Positions 56,831 to 64,000 of a stretch of DNA of 64,000 nt are shown one piece after another (position 1 is the stretch's first letter; every line of letters begins with the position of its first letter). The notes below the pieces were generated by a model. It made no database searches. It saw only the letters and a program-made list of their open reading frames with translations, and was not told the origin of the DNA. The translations under genes were made by a program, and so were the position numbers. This stretch comes from CAADGL01 sp964643885 (GTDB taxonomy: Bacteria; Planctomycetota; Phycisphaerae; UBA1845; Fen-1342). The stretch covers positions 1-64,000 of the forward strand of contig CAZXUI010000017.1 of the NCBI GenBank assembly GCA_964643885.1, written 5' to 3'.

Positions 56831-57838
56831 ATGACAGCGAGCCTCGATTTCCTCGCCGCGACCCGCTGGCTCGAGCAGAGCCGCTCGCCGCTGCTCGTCT
56901 CCCATCGCCGCCCCGACGGCGACGCCCTCGGCTCGCTGGCGGCGATGTCGCTGGCCCTCCGCCAGCGCGGCCACGTTCCGACGGCCCTGCTTTTCGAGCC
57001 GCTGCCGCGGCGCTACGCCTTCCTTGAGCCCCTGGCCGACTGGCGGCTCTGGGACGAGCACGCTTCCACCCTGGCCGACGCCGCCGACGGCGTCGTCATT
57101 CTGGATACGTGCTCGCTCAGCCAGCTCGAGCCGATCGCCGATTACCTCGCCCGCGCCCCGCGAACGCTCGTCGTCGACCACCATGCCACCCGCGACCCGC
57201 TCGGGCTGCGCGACGGCGACCTGCTCCTGATCGACGAGGCCGCCGGCGCGAACTGCCTCATCCTGGCCGAGTGGTTCGCCGCCGCCGGCATCCGTCTCGA
57301 GCCCCGGCTCGCGCTGGCACTGCTCACCGGCATCGCCACCGACTGCGGCTGGTTCCGTTTCTCGAATACCGACGCCCGCATGCTTCGTGCCGCCGCCGAG
57401 CTTGTCGCGGCCGGCGCCGATCCGGCCCGCCTCTATGCCCATCTCTACCAGCAGGAGCCGCTGGCCCGCCTCAAGCTGGTCGCCCGCGTGCTTGACAGCC
57501 TCACGCTGTTCGCACGCGGCCGGCTGGCCGTGATGACGCTCCGGCCGGCCGACTTCGCCGCAGCCGGCGCCGATCCCTCGATGACCGAGGACCTCGTCAA
57601 CGAGGCCGGCCGCCTGGCCGGGGCGGAAGCGACGATCCTCTTCACCGAGGAGGAGGGCGTGATTCGGGTCAATCTGCGCAGCCGCCAGGTCGACGAGAGC
57701 GAGCCGCTGGACGTGGCCCAGATCGCCCGCCGCTACGGAGGGGGAGGGCACGCGCGGGCGGCCGGCGCGCGGGTCCGCGGCGAGTGGGAGCGCGTGGTGC
57801 CGCGCATCGTGGCCGAAGTAGAGGAGGCGCTGGGTTGA
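56831..57838 (+). CDS. DHH-DHHA1 phosphoesterase (NrnA-like)
   Basis: 335 residues. The DHH domain motifs are LVSHRRPDGDALGSLAAM, VILDTCSLSQLEP and VVDHHAT; ANCLILAEW and GIATDCGWFRFSNTD follow. The C-terminal DHHA1 domain ends in GGGGHARAAGARV. This is the bifunctional oligoribonuclease/PAP phosphatase NrnA architecture, which degrades nanoRNA or pAp; c-di-AMP/pApA activity is also possible. The start ATG at 56831 has no strong ribosome site. The acyl-CoA thioesterase gene follows with a 12-bp gap. Confidence 0.92.
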   Translation: MTASLDFLAATRWLEQSRSPLLVSHRRPDGDALGSLAAMSLALRQRGHVPTALLFEPLPRRYAFLEPLADWRLWDEHASTLADAADGVVILDTCSLSQLEPIADYLARAPRTLVVDHHATRDPLGLRDGDLLLIDEAAGANCLILAEWFAAAGIRLEPRLALALLTGIATDCGWFRFSNTDARMLRAAAELVAAGADPARLYAHLYQQEPLARLKLVARVLDSLTLFARGRLAVMTLRPADFAAAGADPSMTEDLVNEAGRLAGAEATILFTEEEGVIRVNLRSRQVDESEPLDVAQIARRYGGGGHARAAGARVRGEWERVVPRIVAEVEEALG

Positions 57839-57850
57839 GAAGGAGCCGCC

Positions 57851-58246
57851 ATGAGTGACGCATCGAGCCGCCCGTGTCCGGCCATCCGCGTGATGATGAT
57901 GCCGCGCGACACGAATGCCCACGGCACGATCTTCGGGGGTGTGCTGCTCAGCTACATCGACCAGGCCGGCGCCGTGGAGGCCCGCAAGCACACGCCGCAC
58001 AAGTTCGTCACCGTCGCGATGGACCACGTCGAGTTCCGGCAGCCGGTCTTCGTCGGCGACGTGCTCAGCTTCTATACGCGCCTGACCAAGGCCGGCCGCA
58101 CGTCGCTGACGGTGCGCGTCTCGGTCGAGGCGGAGCGTTTCGCCGATCCGAGTACCGTCGTTTCGGTCACCGAGGCGGAGCTCGTGTACGTTTCGGTCAA
58201 CGAGATCGGCCAGCCGCTGCCGCACGGGATCAGGCTTGGCTCCTGA
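57851..58246 (+). CDS. acyl-CoA thioesterase, hotdog fold (YciA-like)
   Basis: 131 residues. RVMMMPRDTNAHGTIFGGVL is the classic start of the family (Asp-Asn-HGT-GG), followed by LLSYIDQAGAVEARKHTPHK, FVTVAMDHVEFRQPVFVGDV and VSVTEAELVYVSV. It hydrolyses acyl-CoA thioesters; substrate range unknown. GAAGGAG precedes the ATG by 6 nt. It is probably co-transcribed with the DHH gene. A GCCGCGACCGTGAG repeat follows at 58264. Confidence 0.94.
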   Translation: MSDASSRPCPAIRVMMMPRDTNAHGTIFGGVLLSYIDQAGAVEARKHTPHKFVTVAMDHVEFRQPVFVGDVLSFYTRLTKAGRTSLTVRVSVEAERFADPSTVVSVTEAELVYVSVNEIGQPLPHGIRLGS

Positions 58247-58311
58247 TCGCGCCGGCTTCTGCTCCGAGCCGCGACCGTGAGCGAGCGGGCGGCGGGTGGA
58301 TTGTCCCTCTT

Positions 58312-58436
58312 GTGCTGTGATCTGAGGCCAAGGCCCCACGGGCGACGTGGGGGGTGAGTTTTCCGGTGGCTGAAGCCACCGGCGACGGTCGTTAGCCCTG
58401 TGGCGGGCAAGAGCGCGACAGGTCGGAGACCGGCCC
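58312..58436 (-). repeat. ~125-bp dispersed repeat (copy 2, inverted)
   Basis: The reverse complement matches 19271-19410 over most of its length, including GCGCTCTTGCCCG, AGGGCTAACGACCG, the hairpin CCGGTGGC...GCCACCGG and CGTGGGGCCTT. Confidence 0.8.
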
Positions 58437-58442
58437 CCCGGT

Positions 58443-58883
58443 GACCGGTCGGAGACCGGTCCCCCGGTGACCGGTCGGAGACCGGTCCCCCAGTGACCGG
58501 TCGGAGATCGGCCCCCCAGTGACCGGTCGGAGATCGGCCCCCCAGTGACCGGTCGGAGACCGGTCCCCCAGTGACCGGTCGGAGACCGGNNNNNNNNNNN
58601 NNNNNNNNNNNNNNNNNNNNNNNNNNNNNNNNNNNNNNNNNNNNNNNNNNNNNNNNNNNNNNNNNNNNNNNNNNNNNNNNNNNNNNNNNCGGCCCCCCAG
58701 TGACCGGTCGGAGACCGGTCCCCCAGTGACCGGTCGGAGACCGGTCCCCCAGTGACCGGTCGGAGATCGGCCCCCCAGTGACCGGTCGGAGATCGGCCCC
58801 CCAGTGACCGGTCGGAGACCGGCCCCCCGGTGACCGGTCGGAGACCGGTCCCCCAGTGATCGGTCGGAGACCGGTCCCCCAGT
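58443..58883 (+). repeat. 26-bp tandem array, at least 13 copies, interrupted by gap
   Basis: Copies start every 26 bp at 58443, 58469, 58495, 58521, 58547 and 58573, then after the gap at 58702, 58728, 58754, 58780, 58806, 58832 and 58858. The unit is GACCGGTCGGAGACCGGTC (some GATCGGCC variants) plus CCCCAGT. The same unit, with A for G at one base, forms the array at 19568-19801. Actual copy number is unknown because of the gap. Confidence 0.92.
58590..58689. other. assembly gap (100 N)
   Basis: Exactly 100 undetermined bases in the middle of the tandem array, the usual scaffold placeholder. The true length is not known. Confidence 0.99.
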
Positions 58884-58961
58884 TCCGCTGGTGCGAGAAT
58901 CCCTTCTTGCACCACGACGTGCAGCGGCCGTCCGTGCCGGCGCGTAAGATGTGCCGTCGCG

Positions 58962-59732
58962 ATGGAGCCCCCGATGCCGCCCGACACCGACGCCATCCGC
59001 ATCGCCGTCTGGTCCGGCCCGCGCAACATCTCCACCGCCCTCATGCGCTCGTGGGGCAATCGCCCCGACACCTTCGTCTGCGACGAGCCGCTCTACGCCC
59101 ACTACCTCGCCGCCCGCCCCGACATCGACCATCCCGGCCGCGAGGAGGTCATCGCCGCCCACAAGACCGACTGGCGCAAGGTCGTCGCTTGGCTCACCGG
59201 CCCCGTTCCGCACGGCCGCCGCATCTTCTACCAGAAGCACATGGCCCATCACCTCCTGCCGGAGATCGACCGCGGCTGGCTGGATCACCTCACGCACGCG
59301 TTTCTCATCCGCGACCCGCGCGAGATGCTCACCTCGCTGCTGCGCAAATACCCCCGGGCCGGACTCGACGACACCGGCCTGCCGCAGCAGGTCGAGCTCT
59401 TCCGCCGCATGCGGGACGCCACCGGCCGCACGCCCGCCGTCGTCGACGCCCGCGACGTGCTCGAGAACCCGCGCCGCACGCTCGGCCTGCTCTGCGAAGC
59501 GCTCGGCGTTCCCTTTGACGAAGCGATGCTCTCCTGGCCGCCCGGCCGCCGCGAGACCGACGGAGTCTGGGCCCGCTACTGGTACGACGCGGTCGAGAAA
59601 TCGACCGGCTTCGAGCCCTATCGGCCCAAGAGCGAGCCCGTTCCGCCTTCGCACCAGCCGATGCTCGACACGTGCATGCAGCTCTACGGCGAGCTGCACG
59701 CGGCCCGCCTCTGCTCAGAGCCGCGACCGTGA
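58962..59732 (+). CDS. sulfotransferase-like protein
   Basis: 256 residues. IAVWSGPRNISTALMRSWGN at the start is the nucleotide-binding (5'-PSB-like) loop of the sulfotransferase-like family often labelled branched-chain aminotransferase-like. HAFLIRDPREMLTSLLRKYP contains the 3'-PB-like motif, and LCEALGVPFDEAMLSW is typical. Substrate unknown. ATG at 58962 is used; ATG at 58974 is an alternative. The last codons and stop are provided by a dispersed GAGCCGCGACCGTGAG repeat, suggesting that the C-terminus was modified by it. Confidence 0.82.
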   Translation: MEPPMPPDTDAIRIAVWSGPRNISTALMRSWGNRPDTFVCDEPLYAHYLAARPDIDHPGREEVIAAHKTDWRKVVAWLTGPVPHGRRIFYQKHMAHHLLPEIDRGWLDHLTHAFLIRDPREMLTSLLRKYPRAGLDDTGLPQQVELFRRMRDATGRTPAVVDARDVLENPRRTLGLLCEALGVPFDEAMLSWPPGRRETDGVWARYWYDAVEKSTGFEPYRPKSEPVPPSHQPMLDTCMQLYGELHAARLCSEPRP

Positions 59733-59912
59733 GTTCCGAGCCGCGACCGTCGGGGAGCCGGCGAACGCAGTAGGGCTCTGCGCGTCCTCGCGCCGTGTCC
59801 GCAGTCGCCCCCGCGTCTTTGCCGCGGCCGAGGCACATCGGCTCCGTTCCCCCCGCGACGCGCGCCGCCGCCCCGCGTAGAATGCCACGACGCACGCGAG
59901 AAGGGCCCACAG

Positions 59913-60698
59913 ATGATCGACCTCTCCGCAAAGCGCGCCTTCGTCTGCGGCAGCACGCAGGGAATCGGCCGGGCCTGCGCCGAGCTGCTCGCACAACTCG
60001 GCGCCGGCGTCACGCTCGCCGCCCGCAACGCCGAACAGCTCGAGTCCGTTCGCCGGGGGCTCGCCAAGAGCGGCGGCCAGCACCACACCTGCCTCGCCGT
60101 CGATTTCCGTGACACGCAGGCGCTCCGGTCGCGCGCCGCCGCCCACGTCGCCGAGCACGGCCCGCACGAAATCCTCGTCAACAACACCGGCGGCCCCGCA
60201 CCCGGCCCCATCCTCGACGCCCGGCCCGAGCAGTTCCTCGAAGCCGTCACCATGCACGTCCTCGGCAACCAGGTGCTCGTCCAGACGCTCGTGCCCGGCA
60301 TGAAACAGCGCGGCTACGGCCGCATTATTAACATCGTCTCGACCTCCGTCCGCGAGCCGATCCCCGGCCTCGGCGTCTCCAACACCACCCGCGCCGCCGT
60401 CGCCGGCTGGGCCAAGACGCTCGCCCGCGAGCTCGCTCCGCACGGCATCACCGTCAACAATGTGCTTCCCGGCTTCACTGACACCGCCCGCCTGCGCGAC
60501 CTCATCCAGCGCCGCGCCGCGGCTCAGGGCGTCGACCCCGCCGCCGTCGAGCAGGAAATGAAGACCACCACGCCGGCCGGCCGCTTCGCCTCGCCCGCGG
60601 AGATCGCCGCCGCGGTCGCCTTCCTGGCCTCGCCGGCCGCGAGCTACATCACCGGCGTCAGTCTCCCCGTCGACGGCGGCCGCATAGGAGCCATTTGA
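59913..60698 (+). CDS. SDR-family protein with atypical active site (BKR-like)
   Basis: 261 residues. The N-terminal cofactor motif is atypical, GSTQGIG (11-17), and the segment VNNTGG replaces NNAG. Where canonical SDR enzymes have YxxxK, this has SNTTR, so the catalytic Tyr and Lys are absent. The subgroup of BKR-like SDRs without a perfect tetrad has the same pattern (SNxxRA..GW.KTLARELAP.GITVNNVLPG). The C-terminal ITGVSLPVDGG is standard. The enzyme may use a different mechanism or act as a binding protein. It precedes the aldehyde dehydrogenase gene by 50 bp, suggesting a shared pathway. Confidence 0.88.
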   Translation: MIDLSAKRAFVCGSTQGIGRACAELLAQLGAGVTLAARNAEQLESVRRGLAKSGGQHHTCLAVDFRDTQALRSRAAAHVAEHGPHEILVNNTGGPAPGPILDARPEQFLEAVTMHVLGNQVLVQTLVPGMKQRGYGRIINIVSTSVREPIPGLGVSNTTRAAVAGWAKTLARELAPHGITVNNVLPGFTDTARLRDLIQRRAAAQGVDPAAVEQEMKTTTPAGRFASPAEIAAAVAFLASPAASYITGVSLPVDGGRIGAI

Positions 60699-60748
60699 TC
60701 CGCCCGCGGGCCCGCCGCCCGCAATAATCCTCAGTACAGGTCGCGCCC

Positions 60749-62194
60749 ATGCAGACGATCGGCAACTACATCAACGGTGAGCTGGTCCCTCCGGTCAGCG
60801 GAGAATTCCTCGACAACGTCGAGCCGGCCACCGGCCACGTCTATTCGCGCGTGCCCGACAGCGACGTGCGCGACGTGGAACGGGCGGTCGCCGCGGCGGC
60901 CGAGGCGTTCGAAGCCTGGTCTCGCACGCCGGCCGAGCGCCGCAGCGAGATCCTGCTCCGCCTCGCCGGTCTGATCGAAGAGAACCTCGAGGCCCTCGCG
61001 ATGGCCGAGTGCATCGACAACGGCAAGCCGCTTTCGCGCTGCCGCACGGTCGATATTCCGCGCGCGGTGCACAACTTCCGCTTCTTCGCCACGGCGATCC
61101 TGCACGAGCGCTGGGACCTGCACGCCATGGACCGGCAGGCGCTGAACTACACGCTGCGCCGGCCGCGCGGCGTGGCCGGGCTGATCTCGCCCTGGAACCT
61201 GCCGCTCTATCTGCTGACGTGGAAGATCGCCCCCGCGCTGGCGGCCGGCTGCACGGCCGTCGCCAAGCCCAGCGAAGTCACGCCGATGACGGCCCACCTG
61301 CTGGCCGGCCTGTGCCACGAGGCGGAGCTGCCGCCCGGTGTGCTCAATATCGTTCACGGCCTGGGATCGAAGGCCGGCGCGGCGCTGGTGGCGCACCCGA
61401 AGGTGACGACGATCTCGTTCACCGGCGGCACGAAGACCGGCGCGGAGATCGCCCGCACGGCGGCGCCGCTGTTCAAGAAGCTCTCGCTGGAGATGGGCGG
61501 CAAGAACCCGAACGTCATCTTCGCCGATGCGGACCTGGATACCGCGCTCGATACGAGCGTGCAGGCCGCCTTCGCCAACCAGGGACAGATCTGTCTGTGC
61601 GGCTCGCGCCTGCTGGTCGAGCGCTCGATCTTCGACGACCTGCTCGCCCGTTTCGTCGAGCGCGCGGCCGGGCTGAGAATCGGCGACCCGCTCGACGCGT
61701 CCACGCAGCAAGGCGCACTCGTGTCGCTGGCGCAGCTCGAGAAGTCGCGCTACTACGTGCAGCTCGCCCGCGACGAAGGCGGCCGCATCCTCTGCGGCGG
61801 CAAGCAGCCCCCGCCGCCCAGCGACCGCTGCCGCGACGGCTTTTTCTTCGAGCCGACGGTGATCACCGGGCTGGGCCCGAACTGCCGCACGAACCAGGAG
61901 GAGATCTTCGGTCCGGTCGTGACGATCCTGCCCTTCGCCGACGAGCGCGAGGCCGTCGAGATCGCCAACTGCACCGCCTACGGCCTCTCGGCTTCACTCT
62001 GGACGCGCGACCTGGCCCGCGCCCATCGCGTCGCGGAGCAGATCGAGTCGGGCACGGTCTGGGTGAATTGCTGGCTCCTGCGCGATCTGCGCGTCCCCTT
62101 CGGCGGCATGAAGGCCAGCGGCGTCGGCCGCGAGGGCGGGGACGAAGCGCTGCGTTTCTTCACCGAGCCGAAGAACGTCTGCGTCAAGCTCTGA
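60749..62194 (+). CDS. aldehyde dehydrogenase (hydroxymuconic semialdehyde dehydrogenase-like)
   Basis: 481 residues, normal ALDH length. SPWNLPLYLLTWKIAPALAA, then FTGGTKTGAEIA (NAD site), LEMGGKNP with the general-base Glu, NQGQICLCGSR with the nucleophilic Cys, and EEIFGPVVTILPF. The overall pattern resembles 2-hydroxymuconic or aminomuconic semialdehyde dehydrogenases. It oxidises an aldehyde with NAD(P). The neighbouring SDR gene suggests a degradation pathway, such as tryptophan/kynurenine or aromatic catabolism, but nothing else in the window supports that. The ribosome site is weak. Confidence 0.92.
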   Translation: MQTIGNYINGELVPPVSGEFLDNVEPATGHVYSRVPDSDVRDVERAVAAAAEAFEAWSRTPAERRSEILLRLAGLIEENLEALAMAECIDNGKPLSRCRTVDIPRAVHNFRFFATAILHERWDLHAMDRQALNYTLRRPRGVAGLISPWNLPLYLLTWKIAPALAAGCTAVAKPSEVTPMTAHLLAGLCHEAELPPGVLNIVHGLGSKAGAALVAHPKVTTISFTGGTKTGAEIARTAAPLFKKLSLEMGGKNPNVIFADADLDTALDTSVQAAFANQGQICLCGSRLLVERSIFDDLLARFVERAAGLRIGDPLDASTQQGALVSLAQLEKSRYYVQLARDEGGRILCGGKQPPPPSDRCRDGFFFEPTVITGLGPNCRTNQEEIFGPVVTILPFADEREAVEIANCTAYGLSASLWTRDLARAHRVAEQIESGTVWVNCWLLRDLRVPFGGMKASGVGREGGDEALRFFTEPKNVCVKL

Positions 62195-62359
62195 CGCAGT
62201 GACGGCTGTTATCGCGATGGTGGGTGAGCGGCCTCCGGCCGGTCCGGCCGAAGGACTCCCTGATGCAGTGAGGGACGCACGTCTCGATCTCGTCGTTCGC
62301 TACTCGCCATTCGCTACTTGCTATTCTCCGCGCGGCAGCGAGTGAACCCTTTAACACGA

Positions 62360-63295
62360 CTAACACGCCTCTCCGTACTTCCCGAATAACGCAACCAGGT
62401 CCCCGAAGCCGACCTTACCATCGCCATCCACATCGCAGCGCCTCGAATCACTTCCATACGCCCCCAGCAGCTCCACCAGGTCCTCGAACCCCACGGTCCC
62501 GTCGCTGTCGATGTCCGTGCCGCAGGCCGCCCGAGCCGCCCACTCGATCCCTCCCAGCACATGCTGGACAAACAGCGGCTCGCTGAAACTCCCGCTCGTG
62601 TGCCCGCCGGCCGTATACCACGACCGCCCGCCCTCATGCTCGTGACACCAGGCGATGGGATGGTCCGCGCCCATCATCCCGCCGCTGTACGTGCTCTCAT
62701 CGATCGTCGCCAGCACGCGCACCGACCCGCGCGGGTTGCCCCGGAAGTTGTACCACTCGTCCGTCCGCACCCACGGCTCCGGCAGACCGGCCGTCGAGGG
62801 ATGCGTCGCCGCCTCGACGTAGATCTCGGCCGGCTGCACGGCCGGATGATTGAAGAAGTAGACCCCGATCAGCTCGCCATAGAACTCCCAGTCGTATTCC
62901 GTGTCCGTCGCGGAGTGAATGCCGACGAACCCGCCCCCGCGACGAATGTACGCCTCGAACGCCGCCTCCTGCGATGCGTTCAGAATGTCGCCCGTCGTGT
63001 TCAGGAACACCACCACGTCGACATCCGCCAGTCCCGCGTCCGAGAAGACCGCCGCATCCTCACTGGTGATCACGGCAAAATCGTGCGCCGCCCCGAGCTG
63101 CTCGATCATCGCGATTCCGGCCGGAATCGACGCATGCCGAAACCCCGCCGTCTTGCTGAATACGAGCACGGTGTAGCGCGGCCCCGCGGCCGCCTCCGCC
63201 GCGCAGGCCGTCAGCACGACCACGGCCGCGACAATCGCCCCGCCCCGCCGCAGTCTCGAGCGCCCGGCACTTATCCGCAGTCCCTTTCGGAGCAT
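62360..63295 (-). CDS. exported ThuA-like protein with dockerin-like C-terminus
   Basis: About 311 residues. A signal-like segment (GGAIVAAVVVLTACAAEAAA) precedes a ThuA domain at about 40-255: YTVLVFSKTAGFRHASIPAG, FLNTTGDILNASQEAAFEAY, RRGGGFVGIHSATDTEYDWE and AWCHEHEGGRSWYTAGGHTS. The C-terminus carries a dockerin-like pair (DIDSDGTVGFEDLVELLGAY, then CDVDGDGKVGFGDLVALFGK). ThuA-fold proteins are linked to sugar metabolism in planctomycetes. The dockerin-like repeats match those of the cytochrome protein at 48 kb, suggesting a shared sorting or attachment mechanism. ATG at 63295 is used; ATG at 63355 would lengthen the N-region. Confidence 0.9.
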   Translation of the reverse strand: MLRKGLRISAGRSRLRRGGAIVAAVVVLTACAAEAAAGPRYTVLVFSKTAGFRHASIPAGIAMIEQLGAAHDFAVITSEDAAVFSDAGLADVDVVVFLNTTGDILNASQEAAFEAYIRRGGGFVGIHSATDTEYDWEFYGELIGVYFFNHPAVQPAEIYVEAATHPSTAGLPEPWVRTDEWYNFRGNPRGSVRVLATIDESTYSGGMMGADHPIAWCHEHEGGRSWYTAGGHTSGSFSEPLFVQHVLGGIEWAARAACGTDIDSDGTVGFEDLVELLGAYGSDSRRCDVDGDGKVGFGDLVALFGKYGEAC

Positions 63296-63589
63296 GGCTT
63301 CGACCACCCTCAGGACCCCCGTGCGTTCCGCGCGGACTCGCTTTCGCACACGCAATGATCATACCCCGAGGTCCCGACGCCGCGCGCCGGCCGGCCGCGC
63401 TGCCGCCGCCCCTCACGGCTCATCGCCCGCCCCGCCCGACCGCCGCACTCCCCATAACTCCTCGCACTCGCAGTGCCGAGGGCCGTTCCGCATCTTCATG
63501 AAAAACGGCCGCCCGGGCTGCTTATAATCAGGCGAACCAGCGCGGCCGGCCGGCCGCCGACGCAGACACGACGAGCCGGGAAGAGGCCA

Positions 63590-64000
63590 ATGCTCGCGTC
63601 CGCCAGCTCCAGTCGACCCCTCGCTCGCCGCTCGCCCCGCGCCGCACTGCTCGTGTCCGCCGCCGCGCTGCTCTGCTCGCTCGCCGCGAGCGGCTGTGCC
63701 TCCGCGCTGCGCACCGCACTGCCCGGCGATTTCGTGGGACGGGGTGATTTTCTCCCGGCCGCCGCATTTCCGCTGGCCGGCCGCATCATGTCCGGCTATG
63801 ACCCGGTCGGCGCCTGGGAGGGCTGGCGCGTCGGCGACTCGGCCCTCTTCGGCCTGCTGCTCGAAAAGGGCGGCCGCAGCACCGTCCGCTACGTGCGGCT
63901 TACGCTGCTGAGCGAGCGGCTCAACACCGGCGAGCCGATCGTCGTCGCCTCGCACGACCATCCGCTGCTGCCGGAGCCCGACGGCCCGCCCGTGACGCTG
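63590..64000 (+). CDS. predicted lipoprotein, truncated by window end
   Basis: An open reading frame of 137 residues reaching the window edge. The signal (PRAALLVSAAALLCSLAASG) ends in the lipobox LAASGC. The mature part includes LPGDFVGRGDFLPAAAFPLA, MSGYDPVGAWEGWRVGDSAL and LRYVRLTL-like segments (TVRYVRLTLLSERLNTGEPI). I do not recognise the family; it may be an envelope protein with a beta-sandwich. AAGAGG precedes the ATG at 63590. The 3' part is missing. Confidence 0.7.
   Translation, partial: MLASASSSRPLARRSPRAALLVSAAALLCSLAASGCASALRTALPGDFVGRGDFLPAAAFPLAGRIMSGYDPVGAWEGWRVGDSALFGLLLEKGGRSTVRYVRLTLLSERLNTGEPIVVASHDHPLLPEPDGPPVTL

Larger units (their letters stand above)
58247..58961. 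other. repeat-rich intergenic region with assembly gap
   Basis: 715 bp with no gene. In order: a GAGCCGCGACCGTGAG element (58264-58280), an inverted copy of the repeat of about 125 bp, a 26-bp array interrupted by 100 N, a GGTGCGAGAATCCC...TTGCACC hairpin (about 58890-58913) that matches 19463-19487, then about 50 bp of ordinary sequence before the next gene. Confidence 0.75.

Noticed and set aside
56816..59699. Two long minus-strand frames (56816-59071 and 58392-59699) crossing the 26-bp array
   Set aside because: They are held open only by tandem repeats and the run of N, and overlap well-supported plus-strand genes.

Overview
The window reads as chromosomal DNA of a very GC-rich Planctomycetota bacterium, perhaps close to Phycisphaerae (inference from content). 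The pointers are ECF sigma factor genes overlapping membrane Ser/Thr kinase genes, C-terminal dockerin-like GDxDGDG...DLV.LLGxYG pairs on secreted proteins, a PEP-CTERM protein, many small lipoproteins, and frequent GTG/TTG starts. A run of exactly 100 N (58590-58689) inside a tandem repeat shows that this is a scaffold join.

Layout. 0-5 kb: an FHA-GAF-SpoIIE phosphatase, a small lipoprotein and dnaA on the minus strand. A DnaA box and an AT-rich patch lie between dnaA and a divergent GNAT gene (possible oriC). 5-12 kb, plus strand: a peroxiredoxin-like protein, a thioredoxin-like lipoprotein, an NHL-propeller lipoprotein, a large VWA membrane protein, and a SatD-DUF3307 pair with twin palindromes between them. 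12-25 kb: two ECF sigma/kinase operons, each with an ATGA overlap (kinase-TPR on minus, kinase-WD40 on plus). They flank a giant secreted metzincin, a repeat-rich intergenic block and a secreted coiled-coil protein. 25-34 kb: a stress and sensing island with a DUF2383 protein, a 7-PAS FixL-like kinase overlapping a FixJ-like regulator, a FlgM-like protein, a degenerate receiver protein, a lipoprotein, CsbD, DUF1328 and a WG-repeat protein. Related near-palindromes stand before four of these transcription units. 34-48 kb: tRNA-Val(CAC), an M28 peptidase, a ribbon-helix-helix-like protein, a TPR protein, a metallophosphoesterase, a Nudix protein, a sugar-nucleotide epimerase with LpxK (lipid A), a PEP-CTERM protein, an FAD oxidoreductase and an aldo/keto reductase. 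48-57 kb: a secreted YVTN-propeller/cytochrome c/dockerin protein, AcpS, and a minus-strand type VI secretion module (TssB, TssC, Hcp, unknown protein). 57-64 kb: a DHH phosphoesterase, a hotdog thioesterase, a second repeat block with the gap, a sulfotransferase-like protein, an SDR, an aldehyde dehydrogenase, a ThuA-dockerin protein and a truncated lipoprotein gene.

Between genes there are several families of dispersed structured repeats. The most striking is a REP-like 28-nt hairpin arm arranged as inverted pairs at 0, 21.3 and 48 kb, with compensatory changes in its stem. A 26-bp array built on GACCGGTC occurs at 19.6 and 58.5 kb beside an imperfect inverted copy of the same flank of about 125 bp. 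These repeats and the FixLJ-like island are the parts most likely to hold something undescribed.
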